DNA from: Dioscorea cayenensis subsp. rotundata
Taxonomy: Eukaryota; Streptophyta; Magnoliopsida; Dioscoreales; Dioscoreaceae
DNA length: 64,000 nt
Direction of reading: 5' to 3'
Assembly (NCBI RefSeq): GCF_009730915.1
Contig: NC_052482.1
Location: 992,001-1,056,000 of the forward strand
The notes below the pieces were generated by a model. The model had not been told where the DNA came from. It made no database searches and saw only the letters and a list, made by a program, of their open reading frames with translations. This document shows, one piece after another, positions 48,992 through 63,091 of this stretch (position 1 is its first letter; the number at the start of each line of letters is the position of its first letter). A program made the position numbers and the translations under genes.

Positions 48992-50418
48992 GTACGAGCA
49001 CAAACTATTATAATAATGCTATATATAATGATATAGTGAATGAAGATAATAGTTTGCATGTTAATCAAGCCGTTGAACATGGAGGTAAGGGAGTCAAGTA
49101 TGAATCCAAATGTCGAAAATTGCCAATATATTTTTGAGAATACGAGTACGAGTTATCGATAATGTTGGGATGCAAATGGAGACCAAGGAGTTCGACACGA
49201 ATGCGATTGCCGAAGATATGTTTTGGAATTTTAATTATATTTTTTAAGCATGTAATTTGGTTTTTAGTGATTTTTATTTGTATTTTTATGTTGTAGAAAA
49301 ATATTGGTTTGTTAGGGAAATTTCTGTTTTGTGTTTGTGCTTTCTTGTAAGCCCTGTGAATCCTATTTTGGTTTTTTTATAATAAATAAGTAAAATAATT
49401 AATGAAATATTTATTTTGTGCAAGTGTTTGCTTATCTTTGTAGTTTTGTAGTATATCTTAGTTATATTATCCATGAATGTCTTATATAGTATCTGTAATT
49501 ACAGAAATTTACATGTATGTTTGTATAAAAATTGAATAATTACTAATATATGTTTGTAAATGTCACCTTTGTTTAATAAAAATTTATATATTAAAAAAAC
49601 TCTTTTTTCCTCCTATTTGGTTAAAGAGAAAAAGTGAAAAATAATTTTATTTAAATTTGTTTTACTTTCTTAAATTATTTTTATCAAATAAATAAATAAA
49701 TACATAAATATAGCACTTTATAGTTTATACACACACACGCACAATAGCAGAAAATGATGAAAATTTAGGGTTTTTACTTTTACCCCCTTAGAAAATAGCA
49801 AAATTCATTTACACCTTATTTTTTCAATACTTAAACTAAAATATTCCCATCCATCTTGAAATACAAATCATTTTTATTCTAAAATAATTGTGATTTTACA
49901 ATATTTATTTATTTTTTTAAAAAAATTTACTTTTAATTAATTTTTAAAATTATATAAAGAAAGAGAATATATTTATAATCCTAAGAAGAAAAAACATATG
50001 GTTCCAAAAAAATGGATAGTTAGTAATTTGATTTATTTTAATTCTAAAATTTTAAAATATAAAAAAATTAATATTATTTTTAATTATCTTGGCGCGCAAA
50101 GATAAAATAAAAAACAGAGGTTAAAAATGTATTTTGAAAAAGCGAGAGTGCTTAACAAATATTTTCCTTATCTTTCAGGGGGTGATATGTAAAAAGTTCT
50201 TTTAAAAAAAGTAAGGGACCTACCATTAAGAAATAGAAGATAAAAAGCAAACAAGATACGAAGCTTGGCATCTCCGCCATTGGCGAACCTTCAAGCTCTT
50301 CGAAGAGCTCCATCTCGAGCTCCAATGGCGAAGCATTGCATCCCCTTCGCATGAGCATCATCTCCAAGCTCTGCAGCTGCTTCGCTCACACCCATCGTCG
50401 CCTCGAGAGAAGCAAAGG
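48992..50418. other. Decayed ERF tail, spacer and epoxide hydrolase leader
   Basis: 48992-49248 holds the out-of-frame ERF tail. The rest is AT-rich spacer. From about 50260 the sequence turns GC-richer and is probably the leader of the next gene; it contains two upstream ATGs (50325, a 9-codon frame; 50351, a frame that overlaps the main start codon). Confidence 0.55.
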
Positions 50419-53343
50419 ATGGAAGGTGCTGACCAGTGGAAAGAGATCGAGCATCGGATGTTGCAAGTGAATGGGATCACGATGCACATCGCGGAGAAGG
50501 GGGAGGGGCAGGTGGTGCTTCTCATCCATGGCTTCCCTGAGCTCTGGTACACTTGGAGACACCAGATCGTAGCCCTTGCCGCTCGTGGGTATCGCGCCGT
50601 CGCCCCTGATCTCCGTGGTTTCGGCGATACTGATGTCCCTCCTTCGGTCTCGTCCTATACTATTCTTCACATCGTTGGAGACCTCGTCGCGCTCATCGAC
50701 GCCCTTGGCCAGGATCAGGTATGAGGATTTTGAAGAGAAGGGGGGGTTTTTCTCGTTTCTATTGTGGATTTTCTTTGTGATTTGTTGTATGATTGGAAGG
50801 TGTTTGTGGTTGGGCATGATTGGGGGGCTTCGGTGGCTTGGAACCTGTGCTTGTTTCGGCCGGACAAGGTGAAGGCGCTTGTGAACACCAGCGTTCAGTT
50901 CTCGCCGAGGAATCCAGCAAGGAAGCCATTGGAGTCTATGAGGTTCGGTTTTGGAGACGACTACTATATTTGCAGGTTTCAGGTATGCCTGACTCTGGTC
51001 TTATCTCGTTTTACTGCCCAATTTCACTCTTGAATCATTCTGGTTGTTCACTCATTTTACAATTCTATGTTTCAACTATAATTGTATGACATTCGTAAGA
51101 AATCACTAGGTTCTTTGTTCAAATTACAATTTTTTACCAAGTCCCATTAGTTTCTATGTTCTAACTATTCATTGAGCTTCGCTACCATCTTAGTTCAAAA
51201 ACTACAATTTTATGCCATTCATCAAGCATCGCTAGTTTCTGTTTTCTGACTAAATTTGTATGCCATTCATGAAGGATTATTAGTTTTTAGTTCTAACTAC
51301 AATTGAATATCATTCATTAAGCATCAGTACGTTCTTGTTCTATTAGCAATTGTGTGTCATTCTTTTAGTCAATTAGTCTTCTCCACTTTCTTTGTTCTAA
51401 CTATCTTTATTTTAATTTACAAAACATCACTAGTTGTAGTTCAACAGGAAATTGTATGTTATTCATTAAGCATCACTAGTTTCTTTGTTCTAACAACAAT
51501 TTTATTTCATTAATAAAGCATCACTAATTGTTTAGGTGATAACCATTCATGAAGCATTACTTGTTTCTATGGTCTGCTTCTATAACACAATTTTAGGATC
51601 CCTGCTCTTTGAGTGATCTATAATTTAAGAGTTCTAGTGATGGATTTTGTGGGTTTCAGAGGTGATTCATTAATTTTGCTTATATTACTTGACCATTGAG
51701 CAGGTAACCCTATTTAGCTGGAGCATATTTTGCATATCATATATCTTGTATTGTTCTTGCTTGAGACGTTGGCAGAAGTTATCTCTGCTGGTAAATCTAG
51801 AGTTGTGCCTTCCCACTGCTTGTCTTTTGGCCATATGCTATCTTCATTACTTCAACTATCTAATTTTCAGTTGATTTTTTTTATCAAATTGATGATAACT
51901 TACTTCTATTTAAGAATCTTGGAACTATTTTATACCACTTCAAACTTAATTTGTTGGTCTTGATTTTATTTTTTATATGTCCGAATCAGACAAGCGATTT
52001 TAAGTTCCACTGGGCCTTCAAGAACTTCATTACTTATTTTGAACCCATGAAGCTTACAGGGTTAAGAATCATTTGGTCTCCTGTGCAGGAGATTTCTTGC
52101 ATAGAATTCAGTATTGTGCTTGCTTGATATTTTGTTTGAACTAATCTTACTTGCAAGTTCTGTATGATAGTCATCTTCTTGGCTTATAGTGAATGGAGTT
52201 CTCTTATTTGATTCAGTGAAAGTTGGCCCATTATTGTCTTGTTATGTCATGTTTTTTGCACTTTCTAGTAAAGCCATTGACATGACATGTGGTAGGAACA
52301 TGGAGAAGCTGAAGCACAATTTGCTCGCCTTGGTACTGCATTGGTTCTAAAGAACTTCTTCGCGTATTTCAGTCCCAAACCCCTTGTTTTCCCAAAGGAT
52401 CGATGTTTTGATGATTCAAACATCTCACTGCCTCCTTGGCTCTCGGAAGAAGACATGAACTATTTTTCCAGCAAATTTGACAAATCTGGCTTCACTGGAG
52501 GATTAAACTATTACCGAGCTATAGACTTGTAAGTTCCTGCAGTCTTTGATTTAAGCATAAATTCAAAGGTGCAAATAGAAATATAGAATGACCCTAATAT
52601 GAGTATTAAAACCATAGTAGATTAGAGAAGCATTTAATCTGACCACCTGCTAGCTCTACAATATATAATCCATGTTTCTCTGTACGTATTACATGTGCAA
52701 TAATTACTCCACAGAATTTCACGCTAAGATTTAGTTTGATCGTGGCGAGAACATCCTGGAGCATCGTTTTGCTTGGCATTTGGAAGAATCAGTATCATGT
52801 TCTAGTTCTGTCAAGTTATCAAATCCAAATAAACTAGAGGAAAATTTGTGTCTAATAATTATTGAAGCATGTGATGACTTGCTTTCTCCATCAAGATTCT
52901 GGCAAAATAATGTAGCTTTTTCTTCAAGCAATTTGACATTTACTGCACTACAAACCAATACTTCTGCTCGTTAAAGATCTATTACCAATATTTCTACATT
53001 TTGGCTGAAGAAGAAAAAAACTACATTCATCGTAGTGTTCCAACTTGATGTTCATCGGCAAATTTAGTCTGCATTATAATTTGATTTTGTGTGCAGGAAC
53101 TGGGAACTTACAGCTGCATGGACTGGATCCAAAATCAAAGTTCCAGTGAAGTTTATCATCGGTGATCTGGACCTGACTTACAACTACCCTGGAGTTCAAG
53201 ACTACATACACAAGGGTGGTTTCAAGAAGGATGTTCCATTTCTGGATGAAGTGGTTGTCATGAAAGACGTCGGACACTTTTTAATCGAGGAAAAACCTGA
53301 CGAAATCACCGATCACATCTGCAACTTCATCTCAAAGTTCTAA
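50419..53343 (+). CDS. Soluble epoxide hydrolase, copy 1
   Basis: Alpha/beta-hydrolase that opens epoxides of fatty acids (cutin monomers, oxylipins) to diols, in cytosol or peroxisome. Four exons, 50419-50718, 50800-50982, 52296-52528 and 53097-53343, give 320 aa, the normal plant length. HGFPE (37-41) supplies the oxyanion hole. GHDWGA carries the nucleophile Asp107. The lid contains the conserved PPWLSEEDM and the LNYYR tyrosines (Tyr233/234). GDLDLTY supplies Asp264, and VGHF His299 completes the triad. The protein ends ISKF without a clear peroxisomal SKL. All splice sites are GT-AG. Copy 2, 1 kb downstream in the same orientation, has the same introns. The start was chosen as the first ATG in frame with MLQVNGITMHIAEKGEG; two upstream ATGs in other frames may dampen translation if transcribed. 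Confidence 0.95.
51060..51600. repeat. Degenerate minisatellite in intron 2 of epoxide hydrolase copy 1
   Basis: Eight to ten diverged copies of a unit of about 50-60 bp, with the consensus CATTCATTAAGCATCACTAG then TTTCTTTGTTCTAACTACAATT. Copies are recognisable by ATTCAT(T/G/C)AAGCAT at about 51218, 51262, 51312, 51453, 51505 and 51544, each followed or preceded by a TTCTAAC-type block. The array fills nearly half of the 1.3-kb intron. Confidence 0.75.
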
Positions 53344-54371
53344 TCCATATGAAAGCTCAATGTGTGTTATGTATTCTGTAAAACCCTATTGTGTTTTCTT
53401 CTGTGAATACTGTGGTTTGTTCTTCACTTATAATTGACTGACAGTGATTGTGCAGTTTGGCCTTGTGTCAAGTGTGTATTATAACTGGTGGCATTATTCA
53501 ACTATGTCCTTGTTATTCTTTATGCTTGCATATAACTCCCTGTAATCTTCATTATTGTGACAAAACTCTCATAATGAGTAGGGGTTTATCTTTTATAACA
53601 GAGGTGGGGTTTTTGTGAATTACACGTAGATACGGCGAAGGGTTTATGTAAATTCAATCTTTGGTAGGTGTTTTAATAAATAAAAAACGGTCATATAAAA
53701 TTTTCTCCATTATGCGAGCCGGAAGGGAGTAATGAAGGGTATCACCAAATTTTGTTCTTTTTAAATGGGTTTATAACAAAAAAAAAAATCTCGTATATAA
53801 TGTCTCAAGAAACTTAACAAATAAAAAAGAGCAAAATACCTCAATATGCCCTTTTGTTCTTTTCTAATATAAATTTGTCTCTATAATGTTCATCTATTTT
53901 AACATTTGAGAAATGTAAGTCTCTTTCTCTAATATAATTTGTTTTTAATGAGAAATTTAAAATTTTTAAATATAAAAACAGAGAAAATAGTGGATCTTTT
54001 AAAAGACAAAATTATATTAGAGACGTCAAAAGAGACAAATTAATTATATTAGAAGGACTAAATAGAGTATTCTACCAATAAAAAATTAAAAATCTCATAC
54101 ATAAAATCTCAACTATTGGCCAAGAAGTAAAAAAGTCTCCTTCATGGTTGTTTCCTGAATTCTAATTATTTAGAGGGGTTTATAAAGGAAAACAATCTTC
54201 TATAAACGTGTGAGGTTTCCAACATTTTAATTCTTTATAGGGACTAAAACTAAAATCCACTCCAACAATTGCAGAAATATTTCGAAATTTTAATTATTTA
54301 TAAGGTCTAAAATGAAAACACTCACCTATATAAACCCTTCTCCACTGCGAAATCAGAGACAGTGGAGAGAA
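53344..54371. other. Spacer between the two epoxide hydrolase genes
   Basis: About 1 kb of AT-rich sequence: 3' region of copy 1, then copy 2's promoter. A lone GGAAGGGAGTA at about 53722 may be a Stowaway-end relic. A TATA box lies at about 54326. No gene is seen. Confidence 0.6.
54325..54333 (+). promoter_or_regulatory. TATA box of epoxide hydrolase copy 2
   Basis: CTATATAAA lies 40-47 bp before the chosen ATG at 54372. It is downstream of the in-frame ATG at 54312, which argues that the upstream ATG is not in the transcript. Confidence 0.7.
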
Positions 54372-57300
54372 ATGGAAGAAGGAGAGATCAAGCACCGGAC
54401 GGTAATGGCGAACGGGATAAGGATGCACGTCGCCGAGAAGGGCGAAGGTCCGGTGGTTCTCCTCCTCCATGGCTTCCCAGAGCTCTGGTACTCATGGCGT
54501 CACCAGATCCACGGTCTCGCCGCCCTCGGATACCACGCCGTCGCCCCTGATTTCCGCGGCTATGGCGACACCGAAGCCCCTCCCAACCCCTCATCCTACT
54601 CCATCTTCCACATCGTCGCCGATCTCATCTCCCTCATCGATTCCCTTTCCCAAGACCAAGTGATCCATTCCTCGATTCCCATCTCTTCATCGATCTATGC
54701 TTACAAGTTTTTTGCATCGATTGCTAGGTTTTCGTTGTGGGGCATGATTGGGGAGCGATGGTGGCGTGGGATCTGTGCACGCTGAAGCCGGACAAGGTGA
54801 AGGCGCTGGTGAATCTCAGCGTCATGTACAGCCCTCGAAACCCTAATCAGAAACCCTTGGATTTCTACATGAATGTTTTCGGCGAGGATCATTACATTTG
54901 CCGTTTCCAGGTTCATCTTCATCCTTTGCTGAATTTGTTTTTCGTATTGATTTTTCCCCAAATGGATCGAGAATTAGCCCTAATTCATTCGAATTCAAAG
55001 ATTAGGATCAAAATTCACAAAGCTTGTTTGTTGATTTTTAGCAGGAGTATATTGATTAATTTGATTTTTTTTTTCACAAGGGTGTATTAATAATTATTCA
55101 TTTTTATAGGGAGATATGAGCAATTTTCTCTTTCATTTTAGATTTTTTTTTTTAAAATAAACTATAAGTCTCAGAATTCTTGTTTTTTTTTTCTGATGGT
55201 TTATTTTTCAGATCATTTTTAGTTTTTTTTCCTTTTCGTCCACTGAATATAAAGATTTAATTAATAACTATTATTTGGTCTATGTATATGCACACTTAAA
55301 ATCAAATTTTTGCGTTGATAATACTGTTATAAAATTGTTTGTATAATATAAAATATTATAATATATTATAATAATACTGTTTGTTCATTATACATTGGAA
55401 GTTTGTCAAAATAAATAAATAAATAAATAAAGATTAGATGATTTTTAGGATTAGGAGTATATTAATTAATTTGATATTTATAAGGGTGTATTAATAATTA
55501 TTCATTTGTATAGGGACATATGAACAATTTTCTCTCTTATTTTAGATTTCTTCCTTCTTTTTTTAATTTTTTTTCTTGTAATTTAGTGAAGAAACGTGAA
55601 TGGATAAGTCAATAGAAGATACGTTATCTCTTGATCTAATCGTACATTGACCTTTTGTCCTAATCTTTTTTGGAATTTCTTTGTTGACACGTGTCCATTG
55701 ATAGCTACAAGTTTGCTGATGCAGATGTTTTTATTGAATTTTAGAATGAGGACATGATAAAATGTTTTTGAATTGAGAAACCACCGTGGTTTAGTTGGTA
55801 AAATGCCCAAAAAATCTTCCTCTATTAGTAGTATTCATTATACATTAAAATCTAGTATTATTCATCAATGTGTTTATTGGTTCTGATGTGGATTCTTTGG
55901 GGATAAATTTTCCTATTAAGTTGCATGACATGAGAGATTTATCTCTAAAAAATCATTAAGTCATTATAATTTGGTACATTTTTGTATTTGCATGTTGTTA
56001 GTATTTGTTGTCTTTGTTAAAAAAAAATATATAACTTTTATATCAAATTGCTTGACTTGTGAAGGTTGAGGAATTAATTAAATCTCTCTTTTTTTTTATT
56101 GAAAAATACTTTTTTTTTTATAGACAACATCATTGAATTAATTTTCCTGATATTTTAAGAAGATTTTTAATGAGCCCTGCTCTGCATATTTTGTAATTTC
56201 TTCAACAAATAGTTGGATGGGAGCCCATGCGGCCAAGCTTAAATATAGATCAATAGGTGATTGTTGTTCAGTGAGAAAATAGCATAAGATTCAATTGGCA
56301 AATTTGAAATTTGAAAGGTTATAAGCTGTGAGTTTCAACCTATTAATTGGTTTCCTGTTCTTATGTCTTAGCTTTCAAATCAGATCAAAATTTTTACATG
56401 GTAATCTTATAGGAACATGGAGTTGCAGAAGCCGAATTTGCTCGTGTCGGTACTCGATTGCTGCTCAAGAAGTTGTTCTCATATCATCAACCTGCACCTC
56501 ATGTTTTTCCCAAGGGAAAAGCATTGGGAGGTTCTCCTCACAAGGATTTTGAGCTCCCTCCATGGCTGTCTGAAGAAGACATCCAATATTATGCTACCAA
56601 ATTTGAGAAATCAGGCTTCACAGGTGCACTCAACTATTATCGCTGCATGAACCTGTAAGTCTTTTTCATCTTCTATTTATTTCTATAAATCAAATCTTAA
56701 CTCATGCTTTTGCCATTTCATTTACTCTATTATTCACAATCGCAATGATATCTATAGTTGATCATTAATTTAAATCTATATTTCTAACTGTTTAAGGACT
56801 GGTTCTTGATTAAAGTTTACTTGTGATTTTAGGATTCTCTAAGGGTATATATGGGAAAAAAAACTCCTGATCATCATAAATGACGATAAGCATGATCAAA
56901 CAAATTAAATACTCCTTCCGTAAAATTCTATTACTTTCTAAAATTAATTTTATTTAGAATTTCACTAAGTAAAGTATATGATTTAATACTTAGTTGATTG
57001 TGATTTATTAAAAATTGTACAACTATATTAAATTAAAAGATAATTTTTTTTAAAATTGTTTAATGTTGCATAAAATTTCTAATATGATAAATAAAAAAAA
57101 TAAAAAAATCTTTAAAATGTGACAAGTAAACAAGAACGGAGAAAGTACTATTTATCGTAGATCATAAAATTTTAATGCAAAACTCAGTGTAGCCATTATT
57201 TCATGTATGGTTCAGATAATAGCCCCAGACATTTGTTAATAATGACGAAAATCCTATTTATAGCTTTAGTTTACCGTAAGATAGACGAGTGTACGTCTTT

Positions 57301-58398
57301 CTGTCCAAAATTCTGGCTGGGAACACAATTAACTCATTTATAAAAAATTTATCATTGTGTCTTGAGAATTTATTTTTTTGTTGTGCTAAAATTCAATATA
57401 AAATTATATATAAAATTAACTTTAAAAAAATGATCATTTTTTCCTAATGCATTGAGAAGCCTCTGCATTTAGAAGAAAGTCTATTATTTCATTACTTATT
57501 TTAATTTGAACTAAACTTACTTCACTTTTGTTTTTTTCACTTAATGGTAGAGTAAATAAATTTATATAAATACTCATTTCCGCAATGGTGTTAATTTTCA
57601 ATCACTTCCATGAAATACCATTGATATTGCTGCATATTCCGCACATTTCTTCACTTCAATTCTTTTAATTTGAATTAAACTTTTTATATTATTTTTTACT
57701 TAAATGTTAGAGTAAATAAACTCATATAAATACTCATTTTTGAAATGATGTTAATTTTCAATCACTTCTATCAATATCATTGATATTTTTGTATATTTTT
57801 CATATTGCCTGGTTCTAAAATCAGGTTATTCCTTGATTTTGATCTATCATAATCTTTATGATACGTGTTTAAAAAACAAAAAAAAATTAATTACAACATA
57901 AAAATAAAATGACACTTATCTGACTATGATAGGGCAAAACTAAAAAATACTATGGTTCTAGAACTAGACAATATGAACTCCTGCACATTTCTTCACTTCA
58001 AGTCACTTTTGAGAAAATAAGCACCTCATATCCTTGGCTGAAGAGAGAGTGTCTATGTGAAATAAACACCAATTGTGCCTCTAATATTATTTACCTATTC
58101 TATTTTGATGAAAATCAATTTAACTTTTTTGGTTGTCTATTGGATGGACAGAAACTGGGAGTTGATGGCACCATGGACAAGATTTCCAATAAAATTACCA
58201 GTGAAGTTCATAGTTGGTGATCTTGACCTGACTTACCAAATCCCAGGCGTCAAAAACTACATCCACAAAGGTCATTACAAAAGAGATGTACCATTCCTTC
58301 AAGATTTAGTCATCATGGAAGGAGTAGGCCATTTCATCAACCAGGTAAAGCCAAATGAAATTACAAACCACATATACGAGTTTATTAGTAAATTTTGA
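54372..58398 (+). CDS. Soluble epoxide hydrolase, copy 2
   Basis: Four exons, 54372-54659, 54728-54910, 56413-56654 and 58152-58398, give 319 aa. Exons 2 and 4 have exactly the lengths of copy 1 (183 and 247 nt), and the intron phases agree. The same enzyme family features are present: HGFPE (33-37), GHDWGA with nucleophile Asp103, PPWLSEEDI and LNYYR (Tyr232/233) in the lid, GDLDLTY with Asp263, and VGHF with His298. Exon 3 is nine nt longer than in copy 1 (VFPKGKALGGSPHKDFELPP), a loop difference before the lid. Introns 2 and 3 (1.5 kb each) are larger and carry repeats and a MITE. The in-frame ATG at 54312 would add 20 residues but lies before the TATA box. All triad residues are kept, so both copies should be active. 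Confidence 0.95.
55038..55560. repeat. Spaced direct repeat in intron 2 of epoxide hydrolase copy 2
   Basis: A block of about 115 bp beginning AGGAGTATATTGATTAATTTG at 55043 recurs at 55453. Both copies include GGGTGTATTAATAATTATTC, TATAGGGA.ATATGA.CAAT and TTTTCTCT.T.ATTTTAGATT. They are 410 bp apart; the sequence between them is not repeated. Confidence 0.85.
56912..57145. mobile_element. Stowaway-like MITE in intron 3 of epoxide hydrolase copy 2
   Basis: After TA it begins CTCCTTCCGTAAAATTCTAT, and it ends CAAGAACGGAGAAAG before TA. 234 bp. Confidence 0.7.
57480..58000. repeat. Direct duplication (period about 164 bp) with a small foldback insertion
   Basis: TTTTAATTTGAACTAAACTT...TAGAGTAAATAAATTTATAT...GTGTTAATTTTCAATCACTTC at about 57499 recurs from about 57663. 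A third partial copy, GCACATTTCTTCACTTCAA, is seen at 57976 after its match at 57643. Between lies a foldback of about 180 bp whose ends CATATTGCCTGGTTCTAAAA and CATATTGTCTAGTTCTAGAA (reverse strand) are inverted. Confidence 0.75.
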
Positions 58399-59567
58399 TT
58401 TAACTCTTTTAAGTTTGTTACATGTAAAAACTTGCATGTACTATTATCACTGGGTGAATTAATGTATCATTACACAGAAGAAGATTAATAAAACAGTTAA
58501 TGTAAAATGCAATATCACTTGGGCGATTTCATAGGGAAATAATGTATTATTATGTCTCTGATGGCAGCACCGAAATTTACATGTTGTATAAGTCTTATTG
58601 AGGTGATGGTTTTAACCCTCCCTGTTTTTGGTATATATATATACCAATGTGGACAACTCATCCCAAATATACAATTTTTTTATTATTCAAGCTTCAATTT
58701 TGGGGAAAAAAAAAATCGAACTCTCTACTTAGCATGTATAAAAGTCAAATTTCATAATTACTGCTAGCTATTGCTCCAAATGTTTTTTTTAATTATTATT
58801 ATAAATTAAAAAGTGGCTTTTTTTGGTCATATATTAAATACATCACTTAGACCTAAAATTATTAATATAAACTATGAATGATTGTTATGAGCCTGACTGA
58901 CGAGGTTTATGTTTGTGTATATATTCAGACTCATACTGAACTCGAAATATATTCATTTTAGTTTTAAAAATAATAAAAATAAACCAATAGTTAAAAAGAA
59001 CAAATTTAGTCCTCGGATCAAAAGGATAAATTTTATTCTCAAAAATCATAACATATTTTCAGAGACTTACAAGAAGAGCAATAATACAATAAGCTACAGA
59101 CCAGTTCCCATCATATTCAAGCATGTAAACATATATATAAATATGAGCTCTAATTTTTCACCGTTAAATTTTCTTCAATTTATCAGGCCAACGTATGTCT
59201 TGTATTTCAAGAACAGAAATTTGGGTTAAATTATAAAAAACGAACAATTGCAAAGGATGGAAACTTTGATATCACACATAATAAAACATTCTAATCATTA
59301 CTCTCAAAACCATTAATAAAAAGATTGGGAATTAATTTTGAGGGTATAACTGCAATTAACAGAACAAAAATTTAACGCCAAACGGATGGATGAGCTCAAA
59401 AGATTTTATCCCGCAGTGAATAACAAAACAAAATTATAAAAACATCCTGCCAATTTAAGGCTAAAAACCAGAGTCCCGAAAGATAATGAAACACACAAGT
59501 ACAACTAATGATGGCTAGAAAAATCCATACCCTGGAATAAAGTTTATCAAGTTTAAGAGAGATGGAA
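58399..59567. other. Convergent 3' regions of epoxide hydrolase and eL18
   Basis: AT-rich spacer with the 3' untranslated sequences of two convergent genes. I see no gene, repeat array or mobile element here. Confidence 0.6.
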
Positions 59568-61754
<2,187 letters not shown>

Positions 61755-61844
61755 TTCGGCTGGTGGCGGTGGTGCTCGGCGCTGGAAATCGGAGAGGGCG
61801 GCGGCTCCGGCTATCAAACTCTGTGAACGAGGGCCATTTGGGTC

Positions 61845-61862
61845 TATTTATAGCTAGGGTTT
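61845..61862 (-). promoter_or_regulatory. TATA box and telo-box-like motif of eL18
   Basis: On the minus strand, CAAACCCTA (telo-box-like) is followed by TATAAATA about 90 bp before the ATG. A further AACCCTAACCCTAGCCC lies in the first intron at about 61724-61740. Telo-boxes are common in plant translation-gene promoters. Confidence 0.65.
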
Positions 61863-63091
61863 GGGGAGAAGCGGTCCAGTGAACCGGCGGTTCAGTGAGG
61901 ATAACGAACCGAACGGTTCGAACCGGGTTCGAGTGAGCCGGCCGCATTTTCGTATATATCCCTAAAATTGTTTGTATTTCTTTTTTTTTCTATATATATT
62001 TATTACGTTCTTGTTAAAGAATCAATTTTGTAAAAATATTTGTAATAGTTTTTATAAATTATTTTTTTGGGTTGTTTGAGTAAAAATAAAGATAGAAGAA
62101 TCGTGTTATATATCTCGTAATAATTAAATAATAAAATCATTTACTTAAATATAGTGAAACTTATTTATGTGAAAGTTATATATGTGACATGAAGATTGTA
62201 CAAGGGTTTTTGCATAACCCTTTCTTCATAAACTGTTTATTGATAAATAAAAACAATGCTATGGAACCCATATTTTTGTTAAATAATTAAATAATTATTA
62301 AGCTATAATTTAAATATTGATACGTCTTTAGAAAATGCTTCAAGCCAACTTCCAGAAAAAAAACTCAAATGACTTTCAATAAAAATATAATAAAAATATA
62401 TATGTACCCGAAACTGACACAAATAGATAAGTAGAGAATACTTTAGTGTGCGAGATAATTCTCTACAAAAATTATAATTATATATAAACTACTAAAATAA
62501 AAATAAAAAAAGAGAAGAGAAAATTTATGTAAATCAATATGATTTTAGAGAGACATACCCATTATTATACATTTCTCTAGGGAAATACTCCTTCCAATCC
62601 AAACTATCTGTTAATTTGCTTTAAAAATGCTATTAAAATTAAAAAAATATATATTATGATAGGGTAATGCTATTAAAATTATATTGAGATCATTTACCCC
62701 CATTAATACACAATCTACTTTTAAATAAACTTCATTAAATAAAATAAGTTAAATTAAAAAAATCATAATTAATAATTATAGAATTTTTATTCTTAACATT
62801 TAATTTGAAACAAGAACAAAATGCCTAAAAAGAATTAATAATTTAAACATAAGGGAGTATATATATATATATAAGCAACTTTCCCAGTTACAATAATATT
62901 GATTGAAAATTCTACAAGTTAATGTGCTCAAACCTTATGTGCATGTTAAAGAGCCAAAAAGAAACAATGTAAGAACAAAAGCCTAAATTAAAACATTTAA
63001 ACCCTTTTTATTTTGAACCAAGAGCATGCATGATACATAGTGATACAGAAAGGTTTTATTGAGTCCCAATTTATTTCTTGTGAGGGTGAGA
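61863..63091. other. Intergenic, AT-rich
   Basis: eL18 upstream region and the 3' side of the BCKDH E2 gene. It contains a Stowaway-like MITE (62588-62857) and a TA run at about 62859-62872. No gene is supported. Confidence 0.6.
62588..62857. mobile_element. Stowaway-like MITE
   Basis: After TA it begins CTCCTTCCAATCCAAACTAT, and it ends AAGGGAG before TA. 270 bp, AT-rich. The inverted ends match only over about 7 bp, so the call is weaker than for its relatives. Confidence 0.5.

Noticed and set aside
51060-51600. CRISPR-like regular repeats
   Set aside because: Units are diverged and contiguous, without unique spacers, in an intron of a plant gene; a minisatellite explains them.
55786-55812. 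tRNA-like box A sequence (GTGGTTTAGTTGGTAAAATG)
   Set aside because: No box B, cloverleaf or A-rich tail follows, so neither a tRNA gene nor a SINE can be supported.
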